A stretch of 64,000 nt of DNA, from contig OZ038422.1 of assembly GCA_964036155.1 (NCBI GenBank), forward strand, positions 24,823,201 to 24,887,200, in the 5' to 3' direction. The position numbers were made by a program, and so were the translations under genes. Shown in pieces: positions 1 to 13,700 of the stretch. This DNA comes from Diploscapter coronatus (Eukaryota > Nematoda > Chromadorea > Rhabditida > Rhabditidae). Each line of letters opens with the position of its first letter. Position 1 is the stretch's first letter. The notes beneath the pieces are model-generated. The model worked only from the letters and a program-made list of their open reading frames with translations, was not told the DNA's origin and searched no databases.

Positions 1-1
1 T

Positions 2-26
2 CGGTCTGAGGACGAGACTCGGACCG
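2..26. other. GC-rich hairpin at window edge
   Basis: Positions 2-10 and 18-26 are inverted repeats (CGGTCTGAG and CTCGGACCG) around a 7-base loop, with one T:G wobble. No neighbouring structure makes it a tRNA arm that I can confirm. It may be the end of something lying outside the window. Confidence 0.35.
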
Positions 27-2554
27 CTCTCGAATTATTTATGCATGCACAATATTCCCGTGACGATTCGTTAATGAATATGTGCCCCCACAGCGGTGGG
101 TTGCATTCGTACCTATGTAAGTATAGCTGGACATAGAAAAACCCCCAGTTGATAGAGCTATTTCAGGCCACTTATTCTACCAGGTCACGCGATTTCATGA
201 ACGCATGAATATTGGCATCATTATTCCAGAACAACGCCGTTTCCGGAAAATTAAAGAGTAACCAAAAGAAAAATCATTTCTAAAAATTCAATTTTTCCCA
301 GGAAACTACAATATTTTCAGAAAAACGCCCCCTTCCACAGAATAACATAATATCCCCGCATGACAACGGTGTTTGAAAGTTTCGATTTTTTTCTTCTGCA
401 AAAAATTTGACCGGGAACTATCGGACTATCGAATATGCAAGAAAAGCAAGCAGAAAGTCAACATAAAGTCGCTTCGAAACAAACCGACAGCTCCGCTTTT
501 AACCATGCAAAAAGTTAGATGCATAGGGGCATTGAGCTATGTCAACATAAAACACGTGTGAAGTCCACTGAACCATATCCGGACTAAACTCTAGTCCTCT
601 AAATCCTTTTTCGTTCTTTTTTTTTTTATGAACCCGATCTTCGATGACAAATGAAAAGGGAAACAAGTCGAGGAAATTGCAGAAAGTATTGAGCAAAAAA
701 TTCCAAATTACTCGATTTAGCAAAATTGTACCCGAAATCGAAAAATATCGTTATTCATCCACTTTTTCTTCCAAGACCAAAATATCTGACATCACAGCTC
801 GGTTCTTCATATTCTCGTTCCTTGAAAAATACTAAAGAGCCCCGTCATGGATCATTTAAAATGTGTGCGAGAATGATCGTGTGTGTGTGTATGTTAAATT
901 TCTTTTGCTCCGATAAAAATTGTACATTTCTAAAATTTCCGCTTCAGTTCTTACTCTTGTGGCTCATTGAAGGCATATCAATTTGCAGCCCCAAGCAGTC
1001 CCCGGAAGAGGGCAGGCAAACAGACAGAAAAAAACAGAATTGAGATAGGACAAAATATGCTCCTTTTTCCCTAGAAGAAGACATAATGAGAAACGCGAAT
1101 CGAAAAAGCACGTGAGAGCTTGCCTTTTTGTGCCGAGCGACGCTTTTCATAAATATTTCACTTCATTCGAAAAGCAATAAATATGAATTGCTTGAATGTG
1201 GGTGGCTCAATTTCATTCAATCACGGAAATATGGGTGAAGTGTAGAAATTAAAGGTGAAGTTTGAGCTTCGGAAAACCTCAAAAATTTCGATACTAAAGT
1301 CTGAATTCGGAGCGAAAGTTAAGATAATCAGCCTCCAGATTTCTAACCTTCAATTAATTTCTGTTCATCATTTATGCTTCAACAATCTTGTCATGCATAT
1401 TTGTGAGTATCACAGAAAAAAATTCTGACAGAATGACAAAGTAAGATGAAGTAGTCTGCGGCTCATCTGGAGCTCAATTTGCCGGAATTGTCAACAAGTT
1501 TGCCCTCGCTCATCTTTCGCTATATGCTCATTTCTGGACATGTTCAGGACAGTTGAAGCTTAGGATCCAGCGTTGAATTTGGCATTTCCATTCCATTTGC
1601 TTCGGGGATGGACCCGTGGTTAAATTGCATATCTCTGGTTGCTTCTGCACGACATTTCTCTCGATCGGGTGACATTACACAGAAAACACGAGAAGCCGAA
1701 CAGCGAAGGCCCTTTTTCTCCATAAAGAGGGTGGTGCGCTTCCTCGAAAGGTCAATCAAACATGCCGCATTCCATTCCGGCGTGTGTCTTGTGCAATTAG
1801 GAAAAAATGACGAAGAGGAATGACTAAATTATTATCGAAAAAGCAAAGATCAAGTTTTCAATTGTTCAAAGTTGGGCAAACAAACCGCGGAATCGAAATG
1901 AATAACAACTAATAGCAATCATTGAATCAACCAAGATAGCCCGTCGAAAACAAGAAACAATCCCGAATTTCTTATCTACGAAGCCATTTAAAATTGGCAA
2001 AATGACCAGGATCATCTTTCATACTGAATTCTTCGAATAAACATGCCCTAACGTTGTATAACTCTTTGCTGACAAACACATCTAATAGACAAACGGACTA
2101 AGACCTTATCTTCATTCACGACTTCTTCATGTTGCCGCCTTTCCTAGCACTGCCATGCCTTGTTGATGAACCAGTACTTTCTCTCATTCCTTGAGTGAAT
2201 GTCCATAACAACATTCCCGTATTTATTGTTACTTTCTTATCAGCCATTCCTGCATCGTTGTGCACACCATGTGATCATGTGTGCTTCTTCTATGTTTCTG
2301 TGTATTTGCTTGCTTCTGTTTTCCCATTTTCGCCTTCATTCAATCCGCTGTGTTCCTTTCAAGTCGCGAGCTTTTGCATGCACAAGCAGAAGCAGTAATG
2401 CAGGCATTCTGCTGCTGCTCGTTCTAATTGAGACTCTTTATTTCTCTCGCTCTTCTTTTCTCGTCTATTTTGCCCCGCTTCAAGTCATCGACGACGACTG
2501 ACGTCAACTATTTCTTTTCAGCTGAGCCTCAGCGGCCTTCCCCCCTAAGGCCCT

Positions 2555-2765
2555 AAAGAAATACAAGTATAAATAGCCATACGTATAACTCAGCCTCAAT
2601 CCATTTATGAAAGAAGACAAAGTGGATAGAATAAACCTATTTGAAGAGATCTATCAAATGATAAACATTATCCGTAAATTCGGAAGTAAAACCCAAAAGA
2701 TATACAAGTAAAAATAGCATAAGTATAAGCATGCTCGATCCATTTATAGAAAAAAAACAACCATC
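2555..2765. repeat. degenerate tandem copies of a ~60-base motif
   Basis: Two similar blocks start near 2560 and 2698. Each contains a TACAAGTA(T/A)AAATAGC core, then AAGTATAA or CGTATAA, then TCCATTTAT. A weaker third copy with ACATAAATAGCC lies near 3055. The spacing is about 139 bases. No coding potential is visible. Confidence 0.5.
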
Positions 2766-5700
2766 AAGAGTTTCTAAATTAGAAATGCAAAATCTGAATG
2801 ATATTTTCTACGTTTGAACGAATAACAAACTATGAAGTTTTTTTCTGTGGTGGTATTTTTGTTTAGAATCCCATGATAGTCTCATGATGAGCATGCCCTT
2901 TCTGTAATTTACCATGAAATACGCAGATTTGAACAAAACAAATTTCATATCCAAGAACTACTCGATGAGTTCTATCGAATGGCACTAGATCTTCATTTAA
3001 ATTTTTCTCAATCCTAAACCTAAACACTTCCCCAATGAAATCTTATTACAAATGTACAAACATAAATAGCCAGTCCATATCCATCCACTCTATTCTTTTA
3101 TGGCAAAAACAACTACATACTCACTTCCTCCATACACCCCTAAATGGCTACAACCACTTGACAGCCCAAATTATACTGGCGTACGTATATGAAACAAGTA
3201 ATGACCAAGGATATACGACCAATATTTAGTATGGGATAAAAAATACACGTCAACGTTTCCTGATGGATAATTTATCCGGAAGCCAAACTACATAGCCACC
3301 AGGTTGTGGGAGTGGAAATCAAGAAATCATATTCAAGATTTACCGAGAAAAAGCTGAACTTCATAATTTGCAGAGGTTTTCGTCGATTAAAACATTTTAA
3401 CTCGCGATTTATGCATAGATGTTTGCAAGACTACCCTAAAATTCAGTCAGGAAATGAGTGTGTTCTAGCAAAATCTACAAGTTATCACGGGACTATTTTA
3501 GAATCCTATTTCCCGTGTCAGCAGAGCAGAATTTTCGATTTGGCTAATTCAGCCTCTAAAACGAATGTATCCTTATTTATAGAGAGTACAATGTGTGTGT
3601 CTCAATTTTATGAGCGCTAAAATTGTATCTGACCGAAAATATTTATGATACTTCATAGGAAAACGCCACCGCCACACCATGGAATCTTTCATCTTTGGAG
3701 CTGACTAAATAGGAAATCCACTTTTGAACAAATTTATTCAGACCTCTAGTGAATGAAGGAAAATGAACTTTAAAAGGCGCCTGGCATAAGTTCTCTCAAA
3801 AACAACTTGCCCCATGATAAGGGATAGGGGAGGAAAATGGATGAGATATTAGAAATGCGCGATTTCTTCTTGCATGCTTGTTTTTCGCTTTCCGCACTAG
3901 GCGATTTTCAGCTGCTAGAGTTAAATTAGGCACATTCGCGCTCGGCGAATATTTATGACGCGAATATGTCTATTTCAGTCCTTCCCATCTCTCTCTGCAC
4001 TGCGCAAAATGCGTGGGTTCGAAGGGATTCGGGATATATAGGCATAGCCATTTTGCATAAAGCATAAACTGAGAAATAATTACAAAATGATATCCTGCCA
4101 GTGTTAGAATGCGACGTAATTAATCATATGACGAGAAGGCTGAGAGAAGAATATTGAATCTTGAAAATTCGAAATCAGACCTAACAAGGAAAGCTACCAG
4201 TATGTCTCTGATTAAAAATGGCTAAGTTTATTCGGAAACAGACGCTATTTTAGATCTCGTATGATGTCAGATATTTAGAAATTACCCTTCGGAAAGAACG
4301 AATCAAATATGCATTAGATTGGAACGAGGCTATCTATCAGCTTGAGAGAAAAACAACTATTGCGGGGACTTTGAAAGATTAATCCCCTCTTTAGAAATGT
4401 GATAATACATTTATAATCTGATCTCCAAGTTCGCGCGTACAAAAGAACAAGTAGAAAAATCGTCAAGCTTACGCGTTATTTTTCGACTTCCTTGGTTACA
4501 CAAGTGCTTTACAAGCAATAGGAAATTCAGTCACTTTATGCTATTTCAATGTACTCTTTTGAACCCAAAAAGTATGCACAGTGCTTGCAGAAATAATGAA
4601 GTCAGAGCTTCGCCTGCTTTTTCTTAAAGTCGGATTATCCTATTTTCCAAATCATATGGTTCCCGAGACAAATTTTCGTTATCAATAAAACGTTCGAGCG
4701 GGCAAACTTCAAAAATTATTATTCAAACGTCCTCGATTTCAATATGTATGCGCGCACTACGTGGCTTGATATGTCCCCATTGTTAAAGAGACGATGGAAT
4801 ATTCATTTTCTAAACATACAGCATGGAAATTCGAAATCACGGAGAAAAATCGATAAGATAATAAGTCGATGTTTAAAGCGTGATTATTGTAAATTGCATA
4901 TCGAAAAATCGGCTTACTCGAATTCATTGTAGGTGTTGACGGAGTGCTCGCAAAAGTTGCGGACTCTTTCCGCAATTCGGTTGCAAGTACTCATCGTGGC
5001 AAAACTACTCGTCGGGACAAATATACAATATATACAGTAATTCTCCAGAAATTAGCATAAAATATTCAATTCTGCATTTCAAATATCACAAAATGCCGTA
5101 TTCTAGCCGGGTTTGGGGACGTTCGCATCAGAATTTTCGAAGATTCGCGATGTAGAAAATACGCCGCGCTTGAATGCAGTTCTCTGGGGCTAAAGACGTC
5201 GAGAGGATGAGAGAGCGCAGAGAGGCAGACAGAAAAACTCGGAGGGGCTAAATGAGCTTTCCCTCTCGCAGCATGCCCCTTCCATGTTAGGTTCCGCCCA
5301 CTTTTGCCATTTTCTCTAACCCTCGTCGCTTACGTTATGTTCCATACTATTTCGCCGAAATGTATTTTTCTTTTCCGCTTCCTTTTATGTCACTCTTTTT
5401 GAGACAGATATTTTTCTCTCCTCATTGATTACGAAGGGCTCTCTCTCTCAGCTGAGCACGAGAGCATTATAAAATGTGAGAGCGCAAAAAAGCAAAAATG
5501 ATGAGAGAATGCGTAAGATATAGCAAATTTCAAGAGAAAAATGCTCTTTTAGGGGGATTTAATCAGGATTTTAATATCTCACCCGGTTTTCTCCTCTATC
5601 CTTCAACACACGATCAAATTTTGGGTTTAATTTCTAGTTAATAAAGGTTTTGGTCGAAAATTGTGTTTTTCGACGGAGTTAAATCGTTTTTATCGAGTTG

Positions 5701-6642
5701 AAATTTTTAATCCGTAAATTCTAGAAATATCAATTTCCCGAGACGAGCGACATATAGGTTCCATTTTGTCTGCCATATTTGGTTTCAAACTACGTAAATC
5801 CAATTGTCTTTCAAAAAGGGAGCTGCTCCATTTTCTTGAAATCGAAGATAAAAACTAGAAAAGGGGTTTCACGTGAGCTGAAGCATAATTTTTAGCCAAC
5901 TTCTTTGAATGTTTATGAAATCTTTTATAATTTTTGAAAAACCAATCTTCGAATTCCAAGCAGGTTTCAAAAATTCATTTCTTCGAAAAGTTCGCTGCAA
6001 AATTTGTGCATTTTCGCTAGGCAAAAGTCTATTTATTTCGAAATTCTCTCATGACATTAAAACAGTTTCGAATTCTTTTTCTTTCAGGAAAAAACCACTT
6101 GCAGAGCTCCCAAGATGTTTACGTTCAGGCTATATCTAACCTTCCAGAAACTTTTCTGACAATGACACCAAACATGATATACTTTCCGAGAAATTGCAAA
6201 ATCTCTAGTCAGTAAAGCCTTAAAGTCTATTCTTATTGAATTCTCAAATCCTATAAAAACCTACTAAGCTTCTTGGTCACTAAAAACCTCCAAATAGTCC
6301 ATCATTTTCTATTCAATTTTCTGCTCCTCTTTAAGCGCATGAAATTCAATTATTTTTGCGATGAACGCACTAAAATGCCTAATTTTCCTACGTAAGACAA
6401 CACCTGCAAACGGAATTCACATCGACGACCCGACTAAATAGTGTTTCGACTACAAAGATACGCAACTCCAATTGCGGAAATAGTATGTAGGCGCACTTTT
6501 TCTCGCGAACATAAATAAACCAATAAATCGCGTTTACATCAGCAAAACTACACTTTTACGGAGTTTTGCAGACTTCAGTAAACTTTAGAAATTGCGATTT
6601 CAAGAAAGTGAACAATTTTTGCAAAAAGTGGTTTCGAAAAAT

Positions 6643-7318
6643 TTAAAGAAAAAAGGGCGTACTTTTATCCGCTCGTCCGGTTTTCTTTGTTTGATGGTGT
6701 TCTTGTTTGACGCCGAACGCGGTTGGCGAAAGCGTGGGCGGGAGATGGTGCGGGCGCCAATCTGAAAATCGAAAAACAGATAAAGACACGTTCATACTTT
6801 TGACATCGAGCGGTTTTGATGTCAAATTTTTCGACTTTTTGCCCCTTTGCAAAATGCACTATGTACTTGTCCTCTCTGTTATCTCATTTATGTTCGTTAC
6901 TTTTTAGCATCTGATACTGGCACGATATCAAAAATATGAACGCCCCCTAGAAAATTATTAATGTTTCCTGAAAATCTATTTTCCTTCAAATTTTCCCCAA
7001 TAAAGTTGTCAGGAAAAAACTCTCTGGAAGCTTTTTTAAATGAAATTCTTCCCGCAAAATTTTATAGGAGACTACCTCCAAGGAAATCTAAGTATTTTAC
7101 TCCTTGATCAAGAAAAAGCCTATGAAAATCGTCGAGTTTTAGATTTTTTAAGTTTGGCGAATTTTAGGATCGATCAATTTTGAACGGGAAAACTTTCAAG
7201 TTGACTGAAAAAAACTTCGAAAGTGGACTGACCACTTGCTGGAGTGGAGTCGAGTGGGTCGCACTTCAATCGCGGATCCAACTTTGCCAAAGTTGACGAT
7301 AAACTGCACAAATGCACT
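6643..7318 (-). CDS. possible terminal exon pair of an unrecognised gene
   Basis: This is a weak model from a locally GC-rich patch. One exon (7233-7318) follows an acceptor of the form GATTTCAG and ends at a GTCAGT donor. The next (6643-6761) follows GATTTTCAG and ends in TAA. The phases agree (one base carried across), giving a tail that contains PTLSPTAFGVKQEHH. The second exon is open in all three frames because it is GC-rich, so the frame is not independently proven. The upstream exons are not resolved. I do not recognise a family. It could equally be non-coding, promoter-like GC-rich DNA. Confidence 0.25.
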
Positions 7319-10300
7319 CTGAAATCGCGAAAAATCACGACTGATTTTTGAAGTCGATCGAAAATGACGCGTAAATGCCATTCGTCACGATAAACCAATA
7401 GAAACGAAGAGGGAGAGAGAAAGATGACAGCAGAAATAACACGCAAAAATCAGAGGGGAAAGGAGAAAAATCAGTGAAATAGTAGAACGAAATCAGAGAG
7501 CGGAAAGAGGAAAAGATCGATGTTAAGAGGAAGACGGAAAAGAAACAGAACCTTCTCGCGTCGGCACGGGGCGTGCTTCCCAAAAATCACATTTTGCTGA
7601 TGATTATTTTCCAACGTAAACATTCGAGGGGCGTCAAATAGTCAACTCAGATCAATCTGATAAAAAATTAAAAGAAAAAACGGGCAAATTTTCAAAATCT
7701 GGATATTTTTCTCCAAAAATATTCTAAAAATGAGTGCTTGTATTGAAAAGTTTGAAAAGGTGGACTAGAAAAAACCAAAAGATTTTTCGTTAGCTTCCAT
7801 TTTGAGAGAAAAGTGCATTCATTCAAACTGAGCTATCACATGGTGAAGCATAGTGGTTCAAAAACGGCTGATCAATCAGAAAGTTCCAGGATTTTTCTAA
7901 AATCAAATCTGAACCAGAGGATAAAAATTGAGAAAGTCAACAAACCATAAAATCGACCCAGTGTGTTGATTCAAATCTGTCCAGGGACAAGGCCGCAGCG
8001 AAGCGCTTGTGAAATATTGCGATAGGGGAAGTTTTGATGCGAAAGGCGATTTCAGGGTTACTTTTGGAGATTTCAGAAAGTGGTTGGGAAATAGTCTAGC
8101 TGGTTTATTTTTGCATCCTTCAACATTGAGAAAAAGCATGACTAGAAATTGCACAACACTGTGTCCTTCAAGTTCACTAGGAAAGAGAAAAATAATACAT
8201 TTTTGAAAAGAAATAAAAGTCGAACTTTTGGAAAACATTTTAAGAAAAATGGTCCAGAAAGAATGAAGAAAAAGACGTTTCTAATAGAAAAAATCGATAT
8301 TTTTCAGAATTTTCCTAAATCTCCTACGTTTTGAGCAAAAATAGCTCATAGCCAAGAATGGGGAATTTCAAAACGAAAAATGAAAAAAAAAAAGCTGAAA
8401 AATTTTTTGTAAGTCGTGAGAAAATCACGATACTAGCGAAGTTTCGCGCATTTTTTAAAGAAAAATGTAAGAATCGACAAATTTTAGAAAAATGGGGGCA
8501 ATTCGTAAATGTCGTGATGCCGTGAGGACGTGTGCTGTAGCTAGGGATAGACGAGGGAAGGAAGGTAGGGTGGCATAGTGTGAGAAAAGATAGCTCACGA
8601 CAGTTGCGAGTTGCCGAACATGGGGGAAATAAAATAAAATGAGTAAATGATCGAGAAAATAGGGCGGAAAAAATGAGAGTGAAGAGATAAATATGACGGC
8701 AAGTGGTTGTGAAAATAGCGTTTCAAAATGGGAGAGCGGAAAAGATGGCAAAAACTCTATTTACATGCCAACCTTGCACGTGTTTATTGGACAGTGGCAG
8801 TTTCGGCAAAAACCGTCCTTGTTGTCAGGAAAAGACAGGAAAGAATTGTAGTTTTTGCAGTAGTGCGGAAAGAGTGACAAGTCACCCAAGAAACATTCCA
8901 TCTTTACTTCTCATTCTCTCGACTTTCCCTACTATTTTTCATTTCCCATATCTTTTTCTCTCATTTCCCATATTATTTTCAAAGTTTTGACTCTCTAATC
9001 ATACTTCTGGACACAGATATCAGCGCTGATAGGAAAATAGCATGGAAAAGAAAGAAAAGTGCAAAAATAGCACTTGAAAATCAGAGGACATAAGAGTTAG
9101 GGGAAATAAAAATAGTACGAAAATTGAGAGAAGAAGATTTAGATAATGAGAAATAGTGTTGAAAAGCGAGAGGAGATAAAAAGAGCAGACAGTTGCTTCA
9201 GGGCGAAATAATCAGTCTGTCCGACTCTCTAACTCTCTCATTTGAGAGTGCTCTCTCGTCGAAGACAAACTCCACGGCAATCATATGGCAAATGAAAGTG
9301 AACTGATAACAGGTAAACACAACCGTGCCCTGCAATTGCACGGACTTAAAAAGTGCAACTTTTCAGAAAAATGAAAATCAAGCTTGAAGCGGCGAAAAAT
9401 GCAGATTTTGCATGAAAACTCATTTTAAATTGCTTCTGGTGAATTTGAAATGGACTTAATTGATGTTTTATCATATGAAGAGGAAAATGGTGATACTCGC
9501 GATTATTTATGAGATGAACGTTGCCTAGAGAGAAAAGTAGAGACGTTGGTGCAAACTGCGAAATGAAAATAATATGAGAGAAAAGAAGAGAGCACAGGAA
9601 GGACACAGGCGGACAAGAAGGAAAGGCTTGGCCGACGGTAGAGTCCAGAGAAAGAGGCAACGTCCATCTCATAGACAATGGAGAGTAATAGGCTCAGATA
9701 TTCGAAGATTTGATATATCTGCATATCCTCTGTCCCTCTTTATCTCTATCCCCAGGTACTTCACCCACTCGACCATAGGCTTGAACAAACATTATCTCCT
9801 CGAATATTCAGACATCCCAGACTGCAGTCTTGTCCTATGCTTTGTCATTGTGATAATTCTTGGACTAAAAGTTTATTTTCTTGCAGAAACGGTTTTGAGC
9901 ATGAGGCCAACTTTGAAAGAATATTTTACAGAGGTAAAGTAATTGATAACCAGTAAGTATGCGGTAAATGATAAGATATCGTGTTTCGTAAGAGATCATT
10001 TCAATATACAGACAAAAATGGCTAATCAGAATAGCCAATAACTTGGATTTACAAGTAGGTATTGTCGACGACCGACAAATTGGAACGAAATAAAAGGAAC
10101 GTGTTTCTTTCCCCTCCTCTTTTGAGCCTTCGATGCACGTGCTGGCGGCATTTGTTCATTTGGTGATTCTTTTTACTATTTGTTCTTTCATAAAAATTAC
10201 GGAATTTTCGCAACAATCACTTGACAATTATTTCCCTCTATTGACATAGACAAAAATTAATTGACTAATTATCGATAATTATCTCTAAAGACGAAAAGAA

Positions 10301-10700
10301 AAATAAATCGTCAAATGAAAGTGTTCGTCTCTCGTGCATCCGAGGCTCACAGGAGAGGGAAGAACGACGCTTCTTTTATTTTGTTTTAATTTATCGGTGA
10401 TCTACAATGTCATATTTTCTAAAATTAAAGCCCAGGAGCTTTTATTTTTGATACGCCATTAAAGAGTGGGCTTCAATTAGAGAACACACTGTAATTAGAT
10501 TTTCATTGCTGTCCATTGAAAAGTCAGTTGATTCTTTTCATATCCTTCGTAAGTACTTCTAATTCCGTCACTTCTCGGCTGAAAATAATCATTTGTTGAC
10601 AAATCGATAGTTCAAAAGATGATTTTTTCAGAATATAATGGACAAAAGTTTTTTTTCTCAAAATTTACATATTTTTAAAAAATCAAAGTTTAAAAATACC

Positions 10701-13700
10701 CTACTTCAACTTGGCCTGTAGTTCCTCGGAAGTTTCCCGAACTGGAGGGGAATGAGAGGGAGTGGGAGTGAGTCTGCGGATACGATAGGGCCTGAAATTT
10801 ATTCTTTTTTACACGTTGAAGAAAAGCAATTTAAAACCGGCTGGCATATTTCAATTTCATTTAGTTTTTTCGTTGACTTGCCTCTGATCTTCATCTGATT
10901 GAGCATTCTCATTTCCGAACTCGTAGTGACCGACCGAGCGATGTTGGGATCTTTCCGGATCAATTTGACGAAACAGGGTCGCATCGAGATTTTTCAGGGA
11001 GATCTGGAAGATTTTTCTATAGATTTAGAAAAATCGATAAAAAAGTTAGAAAGTAATTTCTACAAAAAATATCGTATTATCGTACTTTATCATTTTGAAG
11101 ACTTTATAGACTTCAAAAATCAATACGTAAAAAACGGAAATTACTGGTTTTTTTGAAAATTATTTTTTCGATTTTTGAAGAAAAATGAAAGAAAAAATTA
11201 ACACACCATAGTCTGTGGCGACTCGCCGGTGTGCCTGACGGATCCGGAAATGTCGGTCAACTCGAACAAGGCGCGGGACGCATCGACGATCGGCAAGGGA
11301 ATCGTGAGGATGGCGAGGGGCTGCAAAATATTTTTTTTTTGTTATTTATTACCCATATAGACATCTATTAGAATGTATGAAATTTGACTAAAATACAAGG
11401 ATTTTTGAAAACGTATATAGTTTTCTTGTATTGAAAACAAATTATGCTCAATAGTTCATTGAAAAATTAAAGAAAAGTCGAAATTTCTTGAAACCTACAC
11501 ATGAAGCGTTTTCAGTTTTTCATATCTTTTTTTCTAAAAAAAAAAAAACGACTGGAGAAATTGAAATTTGAAGAAAACCGTGAATAATTTGAGGTGTCTT
11601 GAAACCTATATTTTTAAATCTAAAAAGAAGCTTCTTACTTTATCGCCCTCCGGTCCATGGTGCATGAACTTGACGACGAGGTTTCTTCGTTCCCCGGAAA
11701 TAGTTAATCTGGTCGTCCATTCCCAGTTCGGGTTGCGCTCCATTCTATGAACCTGGGATCGTAGCTCCCCATCACGGCCCAGCACAGAGACGAATGCGTT
11801 CGGCGCGACCAGGTGACCCCTGAAATTATAAATCATACTGTAATTACCGTAATCTGAGTGTTTATAAATCAATTCTTACTGTAGGTAGAAATCTAACTAG
11901 AATGCTAATAAAAATTCAATCATTAGCTTGTTTCAAGAAAACAGGTTTTCAACTTGTAAAAGGTGGTCTTTAGTCTGAAGTTGGTATTCAGCAAGTTTAA
12001 TGTTTCAAAGAAATCATAAAAAGCTACAAAATCTTAAAATCTTGGTTTAAGAAGAACGAACTACTATTTAAAAAGAAATCGAAAATCCCACCACTGATTG
12101 ACAACTGGAGGGAGGAATTTAGCGGAGTGAATGGTGAGTTGAATGTAGGCTTTGCGAGGCGTCACGTTGCGACCCTCCTGACATTCCTCGGAAGAAAGTT
12201 GAGAGCCTGTACGGTAGAAGAGCTGCAATAAAAATTAATGAAATTTTAAAGGAGTCTTATAAAATGAGAAATTTTAAAAAGAAATCATGTGGCTATTAAA
12301 ATTTTCAAAGACTTGTAAAAAGCGAGAAAGTTACAAAATAGATGAGATCATTTTTTAATTGACGGGATCTTTTTATTTTCGAAAAGAATACTCGTCTCTC
12401 CATCGAAGGATATCTCGCCATGTGCTGGTTGATCGGATGATTGTAGACGGCCTGAGCGAATTCGAAATTGGGACGGTCGCTCGGCATGAAGGCGAAATCT
12501 GAAAAGTCATCTTTCTTCAATGCTCATTCTCTATGATAAAAATCGATCATATCATCTGCAATGTAAAACATTTTCTCTCAATTTCAGTTCTATTGAAACT
12601 TATTTGAAAATAAAATCGGATTAAAATTACCCGATCCCATTTCACTTCCTGTATTCGATCCGAACCTCTCCCTGAACGGAGGTGGGGCTTTCGGCTGGAG
12701 CCATTCCTGATTCAGCGGTCTTTGTTGGACTAAAATGGCCAACTAACTCAGTTTGTTAGATTTTTAATTACCTGGATTTGAGATGGCTGGTCTCTGAACC
12801 GATCTGCCCCTGTGCAAGGGATATTCCACATGTTCGGATCTTTCCCCATTCCGCTGATCTCTTTCCGGAGTGTGGCTGCGGCAACGCGAGCTACTCCGCG
12901 ACTGGGATTCACGGGGGATGTGAATTCTAAACATTTTGATTTTTCTTAATTTTTGCAAAACTTACCCTTCATTCTGGTTGAACCTCATGTCCCAGGCCTT
13001 TCTCGCCAGCCTCAATCGCTCGTTCAGAGTCTGAATTCGACTACCCAGGCAAATGCTGATCTGAAATTTTAAATATTCCTTGAAAATTGATCACATCTCA
13101 AAATTATATATCTTTTTCAATTTTTGTTCTTTTAAAAATATGTTGTACCTGTGCCACTCCATCAAACGGAATATTCGGATCGACGGTTGTGAAGTTGAAT
13201 CGATTGTTTATCGAGAAGGGTGGCGACGTCAGATTCTGCAACGGTACGAGACACTTGCCGATCAGACGAGTCTGGAATTTCAACTTTGACCTTTAGAAAA
13301 AATAAATTATTTCGAGATTTTTTCGACTAGGTGAGTCTAAGTTTTTTCAGAAGACTATTCTTACCTGAAACTTGCCGGACTTGTTGTATCTGACGTACAG
13401 CTCGAATCGGATGACCGATTTCGCCCAGAAGTTCACGATGTCTTCGGTCAGGGCCACCTAAAATGAAAATTTCAGAAAAATCAAATAAAGGGAATTCAGG
13501 AAAGATTGGAAAAAGTTATTGCACGATGAAAGATAGAACTAGAAAGCTGACTGGCGTAAAAAATTGAAGATTGATAAGAAATTGCTTATCACGTGGTAAA
13601 AGGTGGGAATAGAAAATAGCTGATATACAAAAATAATAATTTAAACAAACCATACCTGCGGAACCCTCCTGTGCTTAAACTCAATGCACTCCTCAGAACC

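Larger units (their letters stand above)
1..10700. other. gene-poor left flank
   Basis: I see no confidently coding gene in this stretch. It is AT-rich with many A/T runs and several purine-rich patches (about 7.4-7.6 and 8.5-9.2 kb). It holds a small GC-rich hairpin at the very left edge, degenerate repeats at 2.55-3.1 kb and a more GC-rich patch at 6.7-7.3 kb that could contain two minus-strand exons; these are listed separately. ORFs of 60-120 codons occur on both strands but lack consistent splice structure. The C2-domain gene ends at 10701, so this is its downstream side. Confidence 0.6.

Noticed and set aside
2337..2422. Minus-strand 23-codon ORF starting MPALLLLLVHAKA, signal-peptide-like
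   Set aside because: Arises from a CTG-like repeat and stops after ten more residues; no splice continuation found.
4010..4040. GGGTTCGAAGG resembling a tRNA T-loop
   Set aside because: The flanking bases do not pair as a T-stem and no anticodon or acceptor arm is present.
7903..8238. 111-codon minus-strand ORF
   Set aside because: Overlaps an equally plausible plus-strand ORF, has no splice signals or recognisable domain, and sits in low-complexity AT-rich DNA.
9830..9942. Plus-strand peptide with TVLSMRPTLKEYF, reminiscent of the Spinster TM1 loop
   Set aside because: It lacks the NYMDR core and has no neighbouring Spinster exons; the likeness is short enough to be chance.
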